Shown: positions 1 through 5,456 of the stretch, piece by piece
Layout of the letters: each line of letters opens with the position of its first letter
Numbering within the stretch: the first letter of the stretch is position 1
Source of the DNA: Longimicrobium sp.
GTDB taxonomy: Bacteria > Gemmatimonadota > Gemmatimonadetes > Longimicrobiales > Longimicrobiaceae
Length of the DNA: 5,456 bases
NCBI GenBank assembly: GCA_030446945.1
Contig: JAUJMI010000273.1
Coordinates: 1-5,456, forward strand
Reading direction: 5' to 3'
Notes under the pieces: model-generated
Seen by the model: the letters and a program-made list of their open reading frames with translations, nothing else
Databases searched by the model: none
Told to the model about the DNA's origin: nothing
Made by a program: the position numbers and the translations under genes

Positions 1-983
1 ATCCCCTGCTGGGTTGCGCCGGCGGCTGACCACATCGCAGCGGCGCTCGGGATGGTGCGTGCGATGAGCTCTGCGGGTGTGCCCGGGCTGATGCGAGAGA
101 CCCCTCCTTGAATGACACTGCTCACGTACTTGGTGCCGTCCGGCATGATCACGAGTCCGTCGCCGCCCGGCTGCGCCGCCTGCTCCGTCTTCACCAGCCG
201 ACCCGCGGGGGAGAACGTCAGCACATCCGCGTTGCCCAGGTTGACGACGACGATGTTGCCCTGCGGATCGAAGGCAACGCCGTTGGGCTGGCGGAGCGGC
301 GCACCCTGCGCGAAGATCGACGCCGTCCCGTCCGGCGCGATCTTCCACACCCTCCACGTGGCGGGATCGGCGCCCTCACCGGAATCGCCCATCTGCGTGG
401 CGTAGGTGGTGCCGTCGTCCGCGACCTCGATGTCGTTGATCCAGGGGGCGCCCTCGACGCGAGCCTCGCCGGCCGGCGCGCCGGTGCGCAGGTCGAAGCG
501 GCGGACGACGGCGACGCTCGGCTCGCCCGCGCGAGTGCCGCCGTCGCGGTCGGCCACGTACAGCATGCCGCGGGCGATGTCGCTGCCGAACGGCTCGTTC
601 AGCACCAGCGGCGGCGACAGCGTCGCTCGCTGCGCCGGGCCCTGGACCCCGATCCACCGGGGGGTGTGAACCGACCCGTCGTGGTTGATGAACGAAACCC
701 AGGCGTCGTTGGCCTGCACGCTCTGCGGAGCGCCGCGGTTCGGCACCACGATTACGCCGCGCTCCGCATCGTACGAGCAGCTTTCCGCGGAGTAGATGGC
801 GCCGTAGACCTTGACGTTCGAGGAGATCGGCTCGAACTCGCGGCCGGCCGTGGCGGTGACCGGCACCCCGAGGGGATGCCCGACGGTGTAGGGTCGTGAC
901 CCCTGCTGCTGCGCCAGCGCCGGGCCAGCGACGAGGCTGACGGCCAGCACCGTTGGCGCTGCTACCGACCTGATTCGCTTCAT
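1..983 (-). CDS. Exported SMP-30/gluconolactonase (LRE-like) beta-propeller protein, 3'-truncated by the window edge
   Basis: The minus-strand frame from the ATG at 983-981 stays open for 327 codons to the window edge. A GAGGAG ribosome site (complement of 991-996) lies 7 nt upstream, fixing the start. Residues 1-24 form a Sec signal peptide: basic KRIR, a hydrophobic core, and cleavage after ALA at about residue 24, so the product is probably periplasmic or secreted. The body has SMP-30/gluconolactonase hallmarks: SAESCSYD at the first blade, a VVPNRG stretch, WIND around 181-184, PNGVAFDPQGN from 233, and GGDGLVIMPDGTKY around 275. By family comparison E67, N183, N234 and D275 are candidate metal or substrate ligands; the 51-residue N183-N234 spacing equals that between N103 and N154 in human SMP-30. 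Family members are lactonases or related propeller hydrolases; the substrate here is unknown. Perhaps 20-30 residues are missing. It is transcribed away from the ars unit with no evident functional link. Confidence 0.88.
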   Translation of the reverse strand, partial: MKRIRSVAAPTVLAVSLVAGPALAQQQGSRPYTVGHPLGVPVTATAGREFEPISSNVKVYGAIYSAESCSYDAERGVIVVPNRGAPQSVQANDAWVSFINHDGSVHTPRWIGVQGPAQRATLSPPLVLNEPFGSDIARGMLYVADRDGGTRAGEPSVAVVRRFDLRTGAPAGEARVEGAPWINDIEVADDGTTYATQMGDSGEGADPATWRVWKIAPDGTASIFAQGAPLRQPNGVAFDPQGNIVVVNLGNADVLTFSPAGRLVKTEQAAQPGGDGLVIMPDGTKYVSSVIQGGVSRISPGTPAELIARTIPSAAAMWSAAGATQQG

Positions 984-1448
984 GTGCGCTCTCCTCACCA
1001 TCGTGGTTGACACCGCTTGGGTATCGGCGACCGGCCCACCACCGGGTGGAGCGCCCGTCCGGGGAAGCTCCGTGCCAGCGCTTCGCGCAGGGCGGGATCT
1101 GGACCACGTCACCCGGCCGTGTCTCCCGGACGGAGCGTCCCGGTGCTGCAGGGTTGTCTCCATCTACCGGGCAGACGAGATCCCCCCCGCCCGATCCCGC
1201 GGCAATCCTCCCGCAGGAGCACCGCCCGCGCACCCACCCGCGCCGACGTCGCCTTCTGCGGCGGCACCACCGGCGGCAGCGACCCCTGCTGCCGAGCATC
1301 GGATTGAAGCGTGTTGAAGAACCTGCGCCTACTTCCTGAACGGAGCGCTACGCCGGGGCTCCCCTCAGGAGGTGGAGTGCGGGGGCGGCTCCGGATTGTG
1401 CGGGAGGCGCCGATGGCGGCCGTCGCTCACGCCCCCGAGAGGCGATCC
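984..1448. other. GC-rich spacer between divergent genes, no supportable gene
   Basis: This stretch of about 460 nt separates the 5' ends of the SMP-30 gene and the arsR promoter. Open frames across it give proline-, arginine- or alanine-rich products with no recognisable domain, and none has a convincing ribosome site. The minus-strand promoter of the SMP-30 gene should lie here, but I see no clear -35/-10 pair. One perfect 7-bp inverted repeat is present (CGGCAGC at 1274-1280, GCTGCCG at 1288-1294, 7-nt loop). It has no T-tract on either strand, so its role is unclear. I see no tRNA and no convincing IS end. Confidence 0.6.
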
Positions 1449-1476
1449 TTGACTGAGCAATTTTTGTTGATATATT
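1449..1476 (+). promoter_or_regulatory. Sigma-70-type promoter of the arsR operon
   Basis: TTGACT at 1449-1454 matches the -35 consensus at five of six bases. TATATT at 1471-1476 is a good -10 hexamer, and the spacer is 16 nt. The block is a sharp AT-rich island in very GC-rich DNA. Transcription should begin about 7 nt past the -10, at or next to the arsR ATG at 1484. The spacer and -10 contain dyad material (TTGATATATTCA at 1467-1478), so ArsR bound here would block RNA polymerase. Confidence 0.75.
1458..1474 (+). promoter_or_regulatory. Candidate ArsR operator, copy 1
   Basis: This 17-nt element lies between the -35 and -10 and runs into the -10. It matches 12 of 17 positions of a second element at 1828-1844, with the shared pattern CAAnTTTTnnTGATnnA. 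ArsR-family repressors bind AT-rich sites overlapping their own promoter. Assignment to ArsR is inferred from position and from the repeat. Confidence 0.45.
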
Positions 1477-1483
1477 CACCCGC

Positions 1484-1807
1484 ATGACCACGACGACCCG
1501 CAACCCGGCCCAGGTGGCGCGCTGGTTTCACGCGCTCTCGGACGAGACCCGCGTCCAGATCGTCGAGATGCTGGTGGGCGGCGAGCGGTGCGTGTGCGAT
1601 CTGCAGGAGGCGCTCGACGCGGCGCAGTCGCGGCTCTCCTTCCACCTCAAGGTGCTCAAGGATGCCGGGCTGATCTCGGGGAGGCGCGAGGGGCGGTGGA
1701 ACCACTACTCTCTCAACCCCGGCGTGCTGGACGCGATGGGCGAGTACCTGGCGGAGGCGGCATCCGCGCAGCACGGGGGCGAGTGCCAGGGCGGGTGCTG
1801 CCGGTGA
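1484..1807 (+). CDS. arsR: ArsR/SmtB-family arsenite-responsive repressor
   Basis: A 107-residue winged-helix repressor, the usual length for the family. It should bind operator DNA as a dimer and release it when As(III) or Sb(III) is bound. The start of the fold (ALSDETRVQIVEML, 17-30) leads into ERCVCDL, where C36 and C38 form the CVC metalloid-sensing motif of classical ArsR proteins. The recognition helix follows (AQSRLSFHLKVLKDAGLI, 47-64), then the wing (RREGRWNHYSL, 67-77). The C-terminus carries three more cysteines, C101, C105 and C106 (ECQGGCCR), which could supply a third arsenic ligand or a separate site. No Shine-Dalgarno precedes the ATG, and the -10 ends only 7 nt upstream, so translation is probably leaderless. 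The gene is first in the operon and presumably autoregulated. Alternative inducers such as antimonite or methylarsenite cannot be excluded. Confidence 0.95.
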   Translation: MTTTTRNPAQVARWFHALSDETRVQIVEMLVGGERCVCDLQEALDAAQSRLSFHLKVLKDAGLISGRREGRWNHYSLNPGVLDAMGEYLAEAASAQHGGECQGGCCR

Positions 1808-1856
1808 GTTTTTTTGACCAGATCCATCAAATTTTCATGATGAAAGGAGTCGCACG
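1808..1856 (+). promoter_or_regulatory. AT-rich arsR-flavoprotein gap with possible second promoter, dyad and strong ribosome site
   Basis: This 49-nt gap is far more AT-rich than the genes around it. It holds seven T's (1809-1815), TTGACC at 1814-1819 and, 16 nt on, CATGAT at 1836-1841. That is a weak -35/-10 pair with the same spacing as the arsR promoter. Two dyads overlap it: TTTGA (1813-1817) with TCAAA (1827-1831), and TTTCAT-G-ATGAAA (1833-1845). AAAGGAG at 1843-1849, 7 nt before the next ATG, is a strong Shine-Dalgarno. It could be an internal promoter or operator, or only a translation-initiation region. Confidence 0.45.
1828..1844 (+). promoter_or_regulatory. Candidate ArsR operator, copy 2
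   Basis: It matches the element at 1458-1474 in 12 of 17 positions and overlaps the perfect dyad TTTCAT-G-ATGAAA. It sits just before the ribosome site of the flavoprotein gene. If ArsR binds here it could repress an internal promoter or act as a roadblock to read-through from arsR. The call rests only on similarity to copy 1 and on context. Confidence 0.35.
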
Positions 1857-3221
1857 ATGAGCGACCTGGGCGGAGGGGGGCTCCCGGTGGCGGTGATCGG
1901 CGCGGGGCCGATCGGCGTGGTGGCGGCCGCGCACCTGGTGAGCCGGGGCGAGACGCCCCTGGTGCTGGAAGCGGGGGATGCGGTGGGCGCAAGCATCCGG
2001 TCGTGGGCGCACGTGCGGCTCTTCTCGCCCTGGCGCTACCTGGTGGACCCGGTGGCGGTGTCGATGCTGGAGCCGGCGGGATGGACGGCGCCGGACCCGG
2101 AGGCGCTCCCCACGGGCGGAGAGCTGGTGAAGGGCTTCGTGGAGCCGCTCGCCGCCCTTCCCGCCATCGCGCCGCACATCCGTCTGGGCGCGCGCGTGAA
2201 GGCGATCTCGCGGCGGGGCTTCGACAAGATGAAGACGCCGGGCCGCGATCAGGCTCCGTTCGAGCTGGTGGTGCGCACGGCCGATGGCGGCGAGGAGCGC
2301 ATCCTGGCGAGGGCGTTGGTCGATGCCTCGGGCACGTACCTTTCGCCGAACCCGCTCGGCGCCGGCGGCCTTCGCGTCCCCGGCGAGACGGAGCTCGCGG
2401 AGCACATCTTCTACGGCATCCCGGACGTGCTCGGCCGCGACCGCGCGCGCTACGCGGGAAAGCGGGTGCTGGTGGTGGGGAGCGGGCACTCCGCCTTCAA
2501 CGCCCTCCTCGACCTCGCCGCTCTCGTGCGCCAGGAGCCGAACACAGCGATCGTCTGGGCCATTCGCCGTTCCACCACCGCGCAGCTCTACGGCGGCGGG
2601 GCGGACGACCGGCTCGCGGCGCGGGGCGGTCTCGGCACCCGGATGCGTGCCCTGGTGAGCACCGGCGTCGTCCGGCTCGTGACCGGCTTCCGCACCACGC
2701 GGCTGGATGCGGACGCGAACGGCATCACCGTCAAGGGCGAAGAGGGCTCGATCGGGCCCTTGGACGAGATCGTCGTCACCACCGGCTTCCGGCCGGACCT
2801 GTCGATCACCCGCGAGCTGCGCCTGGGGCTCGACCCCGCGCTGGAGAGCCCGGTGGCGCTGGCGCCCCTCATCGATCCCAACGAGCACAGCTGCGGAACG
2901 GTGTACCCGCACGGAGCGGCAGAGCTCGCGCACCCGGAGCCCGGCTACTACACGGTCGGGATGAAGAGCTACGGGCGCGCGCCCACCTTCCTGCTGCTCA
3001 CCGGCTACGAACAGGTGCGCTCCGTCGTCTGCGCCCTCGTCGGCGACGAAGCCGGCGCGAAGGCGGTCGAGCTCGTGCTCCCCGAAACGGGGGTGTGCTC
3101 CACGGACCTGGGCGGCTCCTGCTGCCCCGCCCCCGCCGATGCGGCGCCCGTGCTGGTGGGGCTCGGATCGGGGCTGTCGAGGAGCGGACGCCCGTCGCTT
3201 CCCCTGGCCGGCACGCGGTGA
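1857..3221 (+). CDS. arsO: ArsO-type FAD/NAD(P)-binding flavoprotein monooxygenase
   Basis: A 454-residue two-dinucleotide-binding-domain flavoprotein. The N-terminal FAD Rossmann fold has GAGPIG at 15-20 and the ribose-binding acid E38. The NAD(P) domain has GSGHSA at 208-213. DASGT (156-160) and TGFRPD (309-314) fit the FAD-side motifs of flavin monooxygenases and thioredoxin-reductase-like enzymes. The segment RLFSPWRYLVDP and the later DKMKTPGRDQAPF look characteristic of the ars-cluster flavoproteins called ArsO; I recognise these by memory, not by search. No thioredoxin-reductase CxxC is present. All five cysteines lie in the last 109 residues (C346, C392, C414, C422, C423), three of them in a C-x7-CC tail. 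The likely role is cytosolic NAD(P)H-dependent oxidation of a trivalent or methylated arsenical, but the substrate is inferred from position after arsR. A strong AAAGGAG fixes the start. The last 30 residues are low-complexity and perhaps dispensable. Confidence 0.85.
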   Translation: MSDLGGGGLPVAVIGAGPIGVVAAAHLVSRGETPLVLEAGDAVGASIRSWAHVRLFSPWRYLVDPVAVSMLEPAGWTAPDPEALPTGGELVKGFVEPLAALPAIAPHIRLGARVKAISRRGFDKMKTPGRDQAPFELVVRTADGGEERILARALVDASGTYLSPNPLGAGGLRVPGETELAEHIFYGIPDVLGRDRARYAGKRVLVVGSGHSAFNALLDLAALVRQEPNTAIVWAIRRSTTAQLYGGGADDRLAARGGLGTRMRALVSTGVVRLVTGFRTTRLDADANGITVKGEEGSIGPLDEIVVTTGFRPDLSITRELRLGLDPALESPVALAPLIDPNEHSCGTVYPHGAAELAHPEPGYYTVGMKSYGRAPTFLLLTGYEQVRSVVCALVGDEAGAKAVELVLPETGVCSTDLGGSCCPAPADAAPVLVGLGSGLSRSGRPSLPLAGTR

Positions 3222-3222
3222 A

Positions 3223-4497
3223 GTGAGCGCCGGGGTCCCATCCCCGCCGGCGCCCCCCCGGTTCTATTACGGGTGGGTGCTGGTGGGGGTGCTCTCCCTC
3301 ACGGAGACGATCTCGTACGGGATCCTCTCCTACGCCTTCCCCGTCTTCCTGCTGCCGATGGAGCGGGAGCTGGGGTGGTCGCGCGTGGAGATGACGGGGG
3401 CGTTCTCGCTGGCGCTGCTCGTTTCCGGCGTCGTGGCGATCCCGGTCGGCCGCTGGGTGGACCGGCACGGCGCGCGCGTGCTGATGAGCGCCGGCTCGCT
3501 CGCCGCCGCCCTGCTCGTGCTCGCCTGGTCGCGCGTGGGGAGCCTCCCCGCCTTCTACGCCATCTGGATCGCGCTCGGCTTCACGCAGGCCGCCGTGCTG
3601 TACGAGCCCGCTTTCGCGGTCGTCGCCACCTGGTTCGTGCGGCACCGGGGGCGAGCGCTGACGGTGCTCACCTTCCTGGCGGGCTTCGCCTCGGTCATCT
3701 TCCTCCCTCTGGCCTCCCGCCTCGTGGAGACGCTGGGGTGGAGGAGCGCGCTCGCGGCGCTGGCCGGCATCCTGGCGATCGGCACCTTTCTCCCGCACGC
3801 CTTCCTCCTTCGCCGCCGCCCCACCGACCTGGGCCTGGTACCCGACGGCGGAATCGTCGCCGCGCAGGACGCACCCGCCGCGAAGCGGGAGACGAGCGTC
3901 ACCACGCGCGACGCGCTGCGCAGCCGTTCCTTTCGCTGGCTCGCCGCGGCGTTCTTTCTATCGTCGCTCACCACGTCCGCGGTGTTCGTCCATCTGATCC
4001 CCGCGCTCACCGAGTGGGGATACGCACCGGCATTCGCGGCCGCCGCCACGGGGATGATCGGCACGCTGGGGCTCCCCGGCCGGCTGGTGTTCACGCCGCT
4101 GGGCACTCGCTGGTCGCGACCCGGTGTCACCGCCGGCATCTTTGCGCTGCAGGCGGCGGGGCTCGGGGCGCTCCTCGCCTCCAGCGGCCGGGGCGGCGTG
4201 TGGGCCTTCGTCATCCTCTTCGGGGCCGGCTTCGGCGCCATCACCCCCGCGCGCGCGGCGCTGATCGCCGAGTACTACGGCGCGGCCAACTACGGGAGCA
4301 TCAGCGGCGTCCTCGCGCTGACCCTCGCCGTCGCACGCGCCGCCGCGCCGGTGGGGTCGAGCGTCCTCTACGCGGCCGCGGGCGGATACGGCGCCGTCGT
4401 GTGGGCGCTAGCGGGCGCATCCGCCGTCGCCGCCGGCGCCATCCTCCTCGCCGAGCCGCGGCGCCGCGCCTCGCCCGAGCTCACCCGGCCCGGATAA
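3223..4497 (+). CDS. MFS transporter, oxalate/formate-antiporter-like, 12 TM, in the ars operon
   Basis: A 424-residue major facilitator protein starting at GTG 3223, 1 nt after the flavoprotein stop. The GTG gives a short N-terminus leading straight into TM1 (FYYGWVLVGVLSLTE, 14-28). An ATG at 3139 in the same frame would add 28 arginine-rich residues overlapping the upstream gene and is rejected. The loop between TM2 and TM3 has the MFS motif GRWVDRHGAR (76-85). RRRPTDLGLVPDG (197-209) closes TM6 and begins the central cytoplasmic loop, as is common in the monocarboxylate and oxalate/formate-like branch. Six more helices follow from about residue 236, with a short basic tail. The two halves and total length are complete. 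I see no clear Shine-Dalgarno, so translation is probably coupled to the flavoprotein. Context suggests efflux of the flavoprotein's substrate or product. It does not resemble ArsJ as I remember it, and is not ArsB or ACR3. The protein contains no cysteine. Confidence 0.88.
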   Translation: MSAGVPSPPAPPRFYYGWVLVGVLSLTETISYGILSYAFPVFLLPMERELGWSRVEMTGAFSLALLVSGVVAIPVGRWVDRHGARVLMSAGSLAAALLVLAWSRVGSLPAFYAIWIALGFTQAAVLYEPAFAVVATWFVRHRGRALTVLTFLAGFASVIFLPLASRLVETLGWRSALAALAGILAIGTFLPHAFLLRRRPTDLGLVPDGGIVAAQDAPAAKRETSVTTRDALRSRSFRWLAAAFFLSSLTTSAVFVHLIPALTEWGYAPAFAAAATGMIGTLGLPGRLVFTPLGTRWSRPGVTAGIFALQAAGLGALLASSGRGGVWAFVILFGAGFGAITPARAALIAEYYGAANYGSISGVLALTLAVARAAAPVGSSVLYAAAGGYGAVVWALAGASAVAAGAILLAEPRRRASPELTRPG

Positions 4498-4516
4498 CGC
4501 CCGCCACGGGATCTGA

Positions 4517-4536
4517 ACCAGCGCACCCGCGCTGGT
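4517..4536 (+). terminator. GC hairpin after the MFS gene, possible terminator
   Basis: ACCAGCGC at 4517-4524 pairs perfectly with GCGCTGGT at 4529-4536 around a 4-nt ACCC loop, 20 nt after the transporter stop. It is the most stable structure in the 99-nt gap before the next gene and sits where the operon's transcript might end or be protected. No T-run follows, so it is not a canonical intrinsic terminator. A weaker dyad (GCTTCC-C-GGAAGC, 4558-4570) lies between it and the next start. Confidence 0.35.
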
Positions 4537-4596
4537 GGCTCGCGAGGTGCTGGAAAGGCTTCCCGGAAGCGTGACGAACTCCACGGGGTGCACGGG

Positions 4597-5456
4597 ATGA
4601 AGCTGCGACACTGGAGCGGGCGGGTGCCGCGCGAGCGCGTGCGGGGGCTGCTGCGCGGGCTCGGGCTGCGCAGGCTCGCGGCCGAGACGTTCCGCGGGTT
4701 CTATGAGGACGACATGATGACGTACGCCGCGGCCGTGGCATACCAGGCGCTCTATGCGCTCTTCCCCTTCATCATCGTCCTGCTGGCGCTGTTCAGCTTC
4801 ATCGAGCAGCCCGAGCTCTTCCAGTGGCTGCTGGACCACAGCCGGCGCTTCCTGCCGGCCCAGGCGTACGAGCAGGTGGAAAAGGTGGTCGCCGAGATCC
4901 GCGGGCAGCGCCAGGGCGGCCTCCTCTCCGTGGGCATCCTGACGACGCTGTGGATCGCGTCCGGCGGGGTGCGCTCGGCCATGAACGCGCTCAACAAGGC
5001 GTACGAGGTGCCCGAGGGGAGGGCGATCTGGAAGCGCTTCCTCCTCTCGTTCGGCTACGTGATACTCGCGGGATCGCTGGTGGTGGTGGCGACGGGGCTC
5101 ATGGTGTTCGGGCCGCAGGCCAGCGAATGGGCGCTGCGGCAGGTGGGCGCCCCCCCCGGGGTCCGCGAAGCCATCGCGTGGCTGCGCGTTCCGCTGGCCA
5201 TCGCGGGCGCGGTGGCGGGGGTCTTCCTCGTCTACCTGGCGATGCCCAACGTGAAGCAGCGCGCGGTGCTCGTGGTTCCGGGCGCGGTGTTCACGGTGGT
5301 GCTGTGGGGGGTGGTCTCGCTCGGCTTCCGCTGGTACGTGGAGAACCTGGGGCAGTTCAGCGTCACCTACGGAAGCGTGGGCGCCATCATCGTCCTCCTC
5401 ACCTACTTCTACCTTTCCTCCCTGATCCTGCTGACCGGCGCGGAGCTGAACGCCGC
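4597..5456 (+). CDS. YihY/BrkB-family (UPF0761) inner-membrane protein, 3'-truncated by the window edge
   Basis: Open from ATG 4597 to the edge, giving 286 codons. The first ~35 residues are strongly basic and should be cytoplasmic. The family signature follows at 41-58 (MTYAAAVAYQALYALFPF), running into TM1. Further membrane segments lie at about 107-128, 148-172, 196-217, 224-248 and 259-281, and GAELNA (281-286) is the conserved end of the last helix. Six TM segments match the family, and most of the protein is present; only a variable C-terminal tail is missing. Members were once called ribonuclease BN in error, and their function is still poorly defined. The ribosome site is weak; an in-frame GTG at 4588 is an alternative start. 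It follows the MFS gene by 99 nt on the same strand with a hairpin between, so co-transcription with the ars unit is possible but not required. Confidence 0.9.
   Translation, partial: MKLRHWSGRVPRERVRGLLRGLGLRRLAAETFRGFYEDDMMTYAAAVAYQALYALFPFIIVLLALFSFIEQPELFQWLLDHSRRFLPAQAYEQVEKVVAEIRGQRQGGLLSVGILTTLWIASGGVRSAMNALNKAYEVPEGRAIWKRFLLSFGYVILAGSLVVVATGLMVFGPQASEWALRQVGAPPGVREAIAWLRVPLAIAGAVAGVFLVYLAMPNVKQRAVLVVPGAVFTVVLWGVVSLGFRWYVENLGQFSVTYGSVGAIIVLLTYFYLSSLILLTGAELNA

Noticed and set aside
108..899. Plus-strand open frames opposite the SMP-30 gene (108-899, 112-405, 406-669)
   Set aside because: They are antisense shadows caused by high GC, with no domain and no ribosome site.
1007..1030. Perfect TTGACA at 1007-1012 on the plus strand
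   Set aside because: No -10-like hexamer lies at the right distance, and no plus-strand gene follows for more than 450 nt.
376..1299. Long minus-strand open frame of 307 codons
   Set aside because: It is out of frame with the SMP-30 gene on the same strand. Its product is arginine-rich and low in complexity, while the true frame has a signal peptide, a ribosome site and family motifs.
982..1339. Plus-strand small open frames in the spacer (982-1317, 1007-1339, 1017-1307)
   Set aside because: Their products are proline- and alanine-rich in overlapping frames, with no ribosome site and no family resemblance.
1790..1815. Intrinsic terminator at the end of arsR
   Set aside because: A run of seven T's (1809-1815) follows only a 5-bp stem with a G-T pair and a 3-nt loop, with 6 nt between stem and T's. 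This is too weak to call, though partial attenuation is possible.
1827..2933. 368-codon minus-strand open frame opposite the flavoprotein gene
   Set aside because: Its arginine- and histidine-rich product has no recognisable fold; the plus-strand frame has two Rossmann motifs and a strong ribosome site.
3139..3222. ATG at 3139 as the start of the MFS protein
   Set aside because: It would overlap the flavoprotein by 83 nt and add an arginine- and tryptophan-rich segment unlike an MFS N-terminus. GTG 3223 gives the expected short lead into TM1.
2998..3798. 266-codon minus-strand open frame across the flavoprotein/MFS junction
   Set aside because: It spans two real genes in antisense and encodes charged low-complexity sequence.

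Overview
The window is high-GC DNA from a bacterium, with dense coding and heavy third-position G/C. The N-terminal Sec signal, the ars genes and the YihY-type membrane protein fit several high-GC groups (Gemmatimonadota, Actinomycetota, some Proteobacteria). I cannot place the organism more closely without a search. No tRNA, rRNA, IS element, integrase, CRISPR array or origin is visible.

Layout: (1) Bases 1-983, minus strand: an exported SMP-30/gluconolactonase-type beta-propeller protein, cut by the left edge. (2) Bases 984-1448: a GC-rich spacer of about 460 nt with no supportable gene. (3) Bases 1449-4497, plus strand: a compact three-gene unit. It starts with a near-consensus promoter placed so that the message would be leaderless, followed by an ArsR repressor with the CVC arsenite-sensing motif. 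After a 49-nt AT-rich gap come an ArsO-type two-Rossmann flavoprotein with a cysteine-rich tail and, 1 nt after its stop, a 12-TM MFS transporter of the oxalate/formate-antiporter-like type. (4) Bases 4498-4596: a 99-nt gap with an 8-bp GC hairpin. (5) Bases 4597-5456: a YihY/BrkB-family membrane protein, cut by the right edge just after its conserved GAELNA motif.

How the genes may work together: the central unit reads as an arsenic- or antimony-inducible detoxification operon. ArsR would sense trivalent metalloid and release the promoter. The flavoprotein would act on the metalloid or a methylated derivative, and the MFS protein would export the substrate or product. No arsB, ACR3, arsC, arsM, arsP or arsH lies inside the window, so the MFS protein is the only candidate pump seen here. 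The substrate and chemistry are inferred from context. The flanking SMP-30 and YihY genes show no evident link to arsenic.
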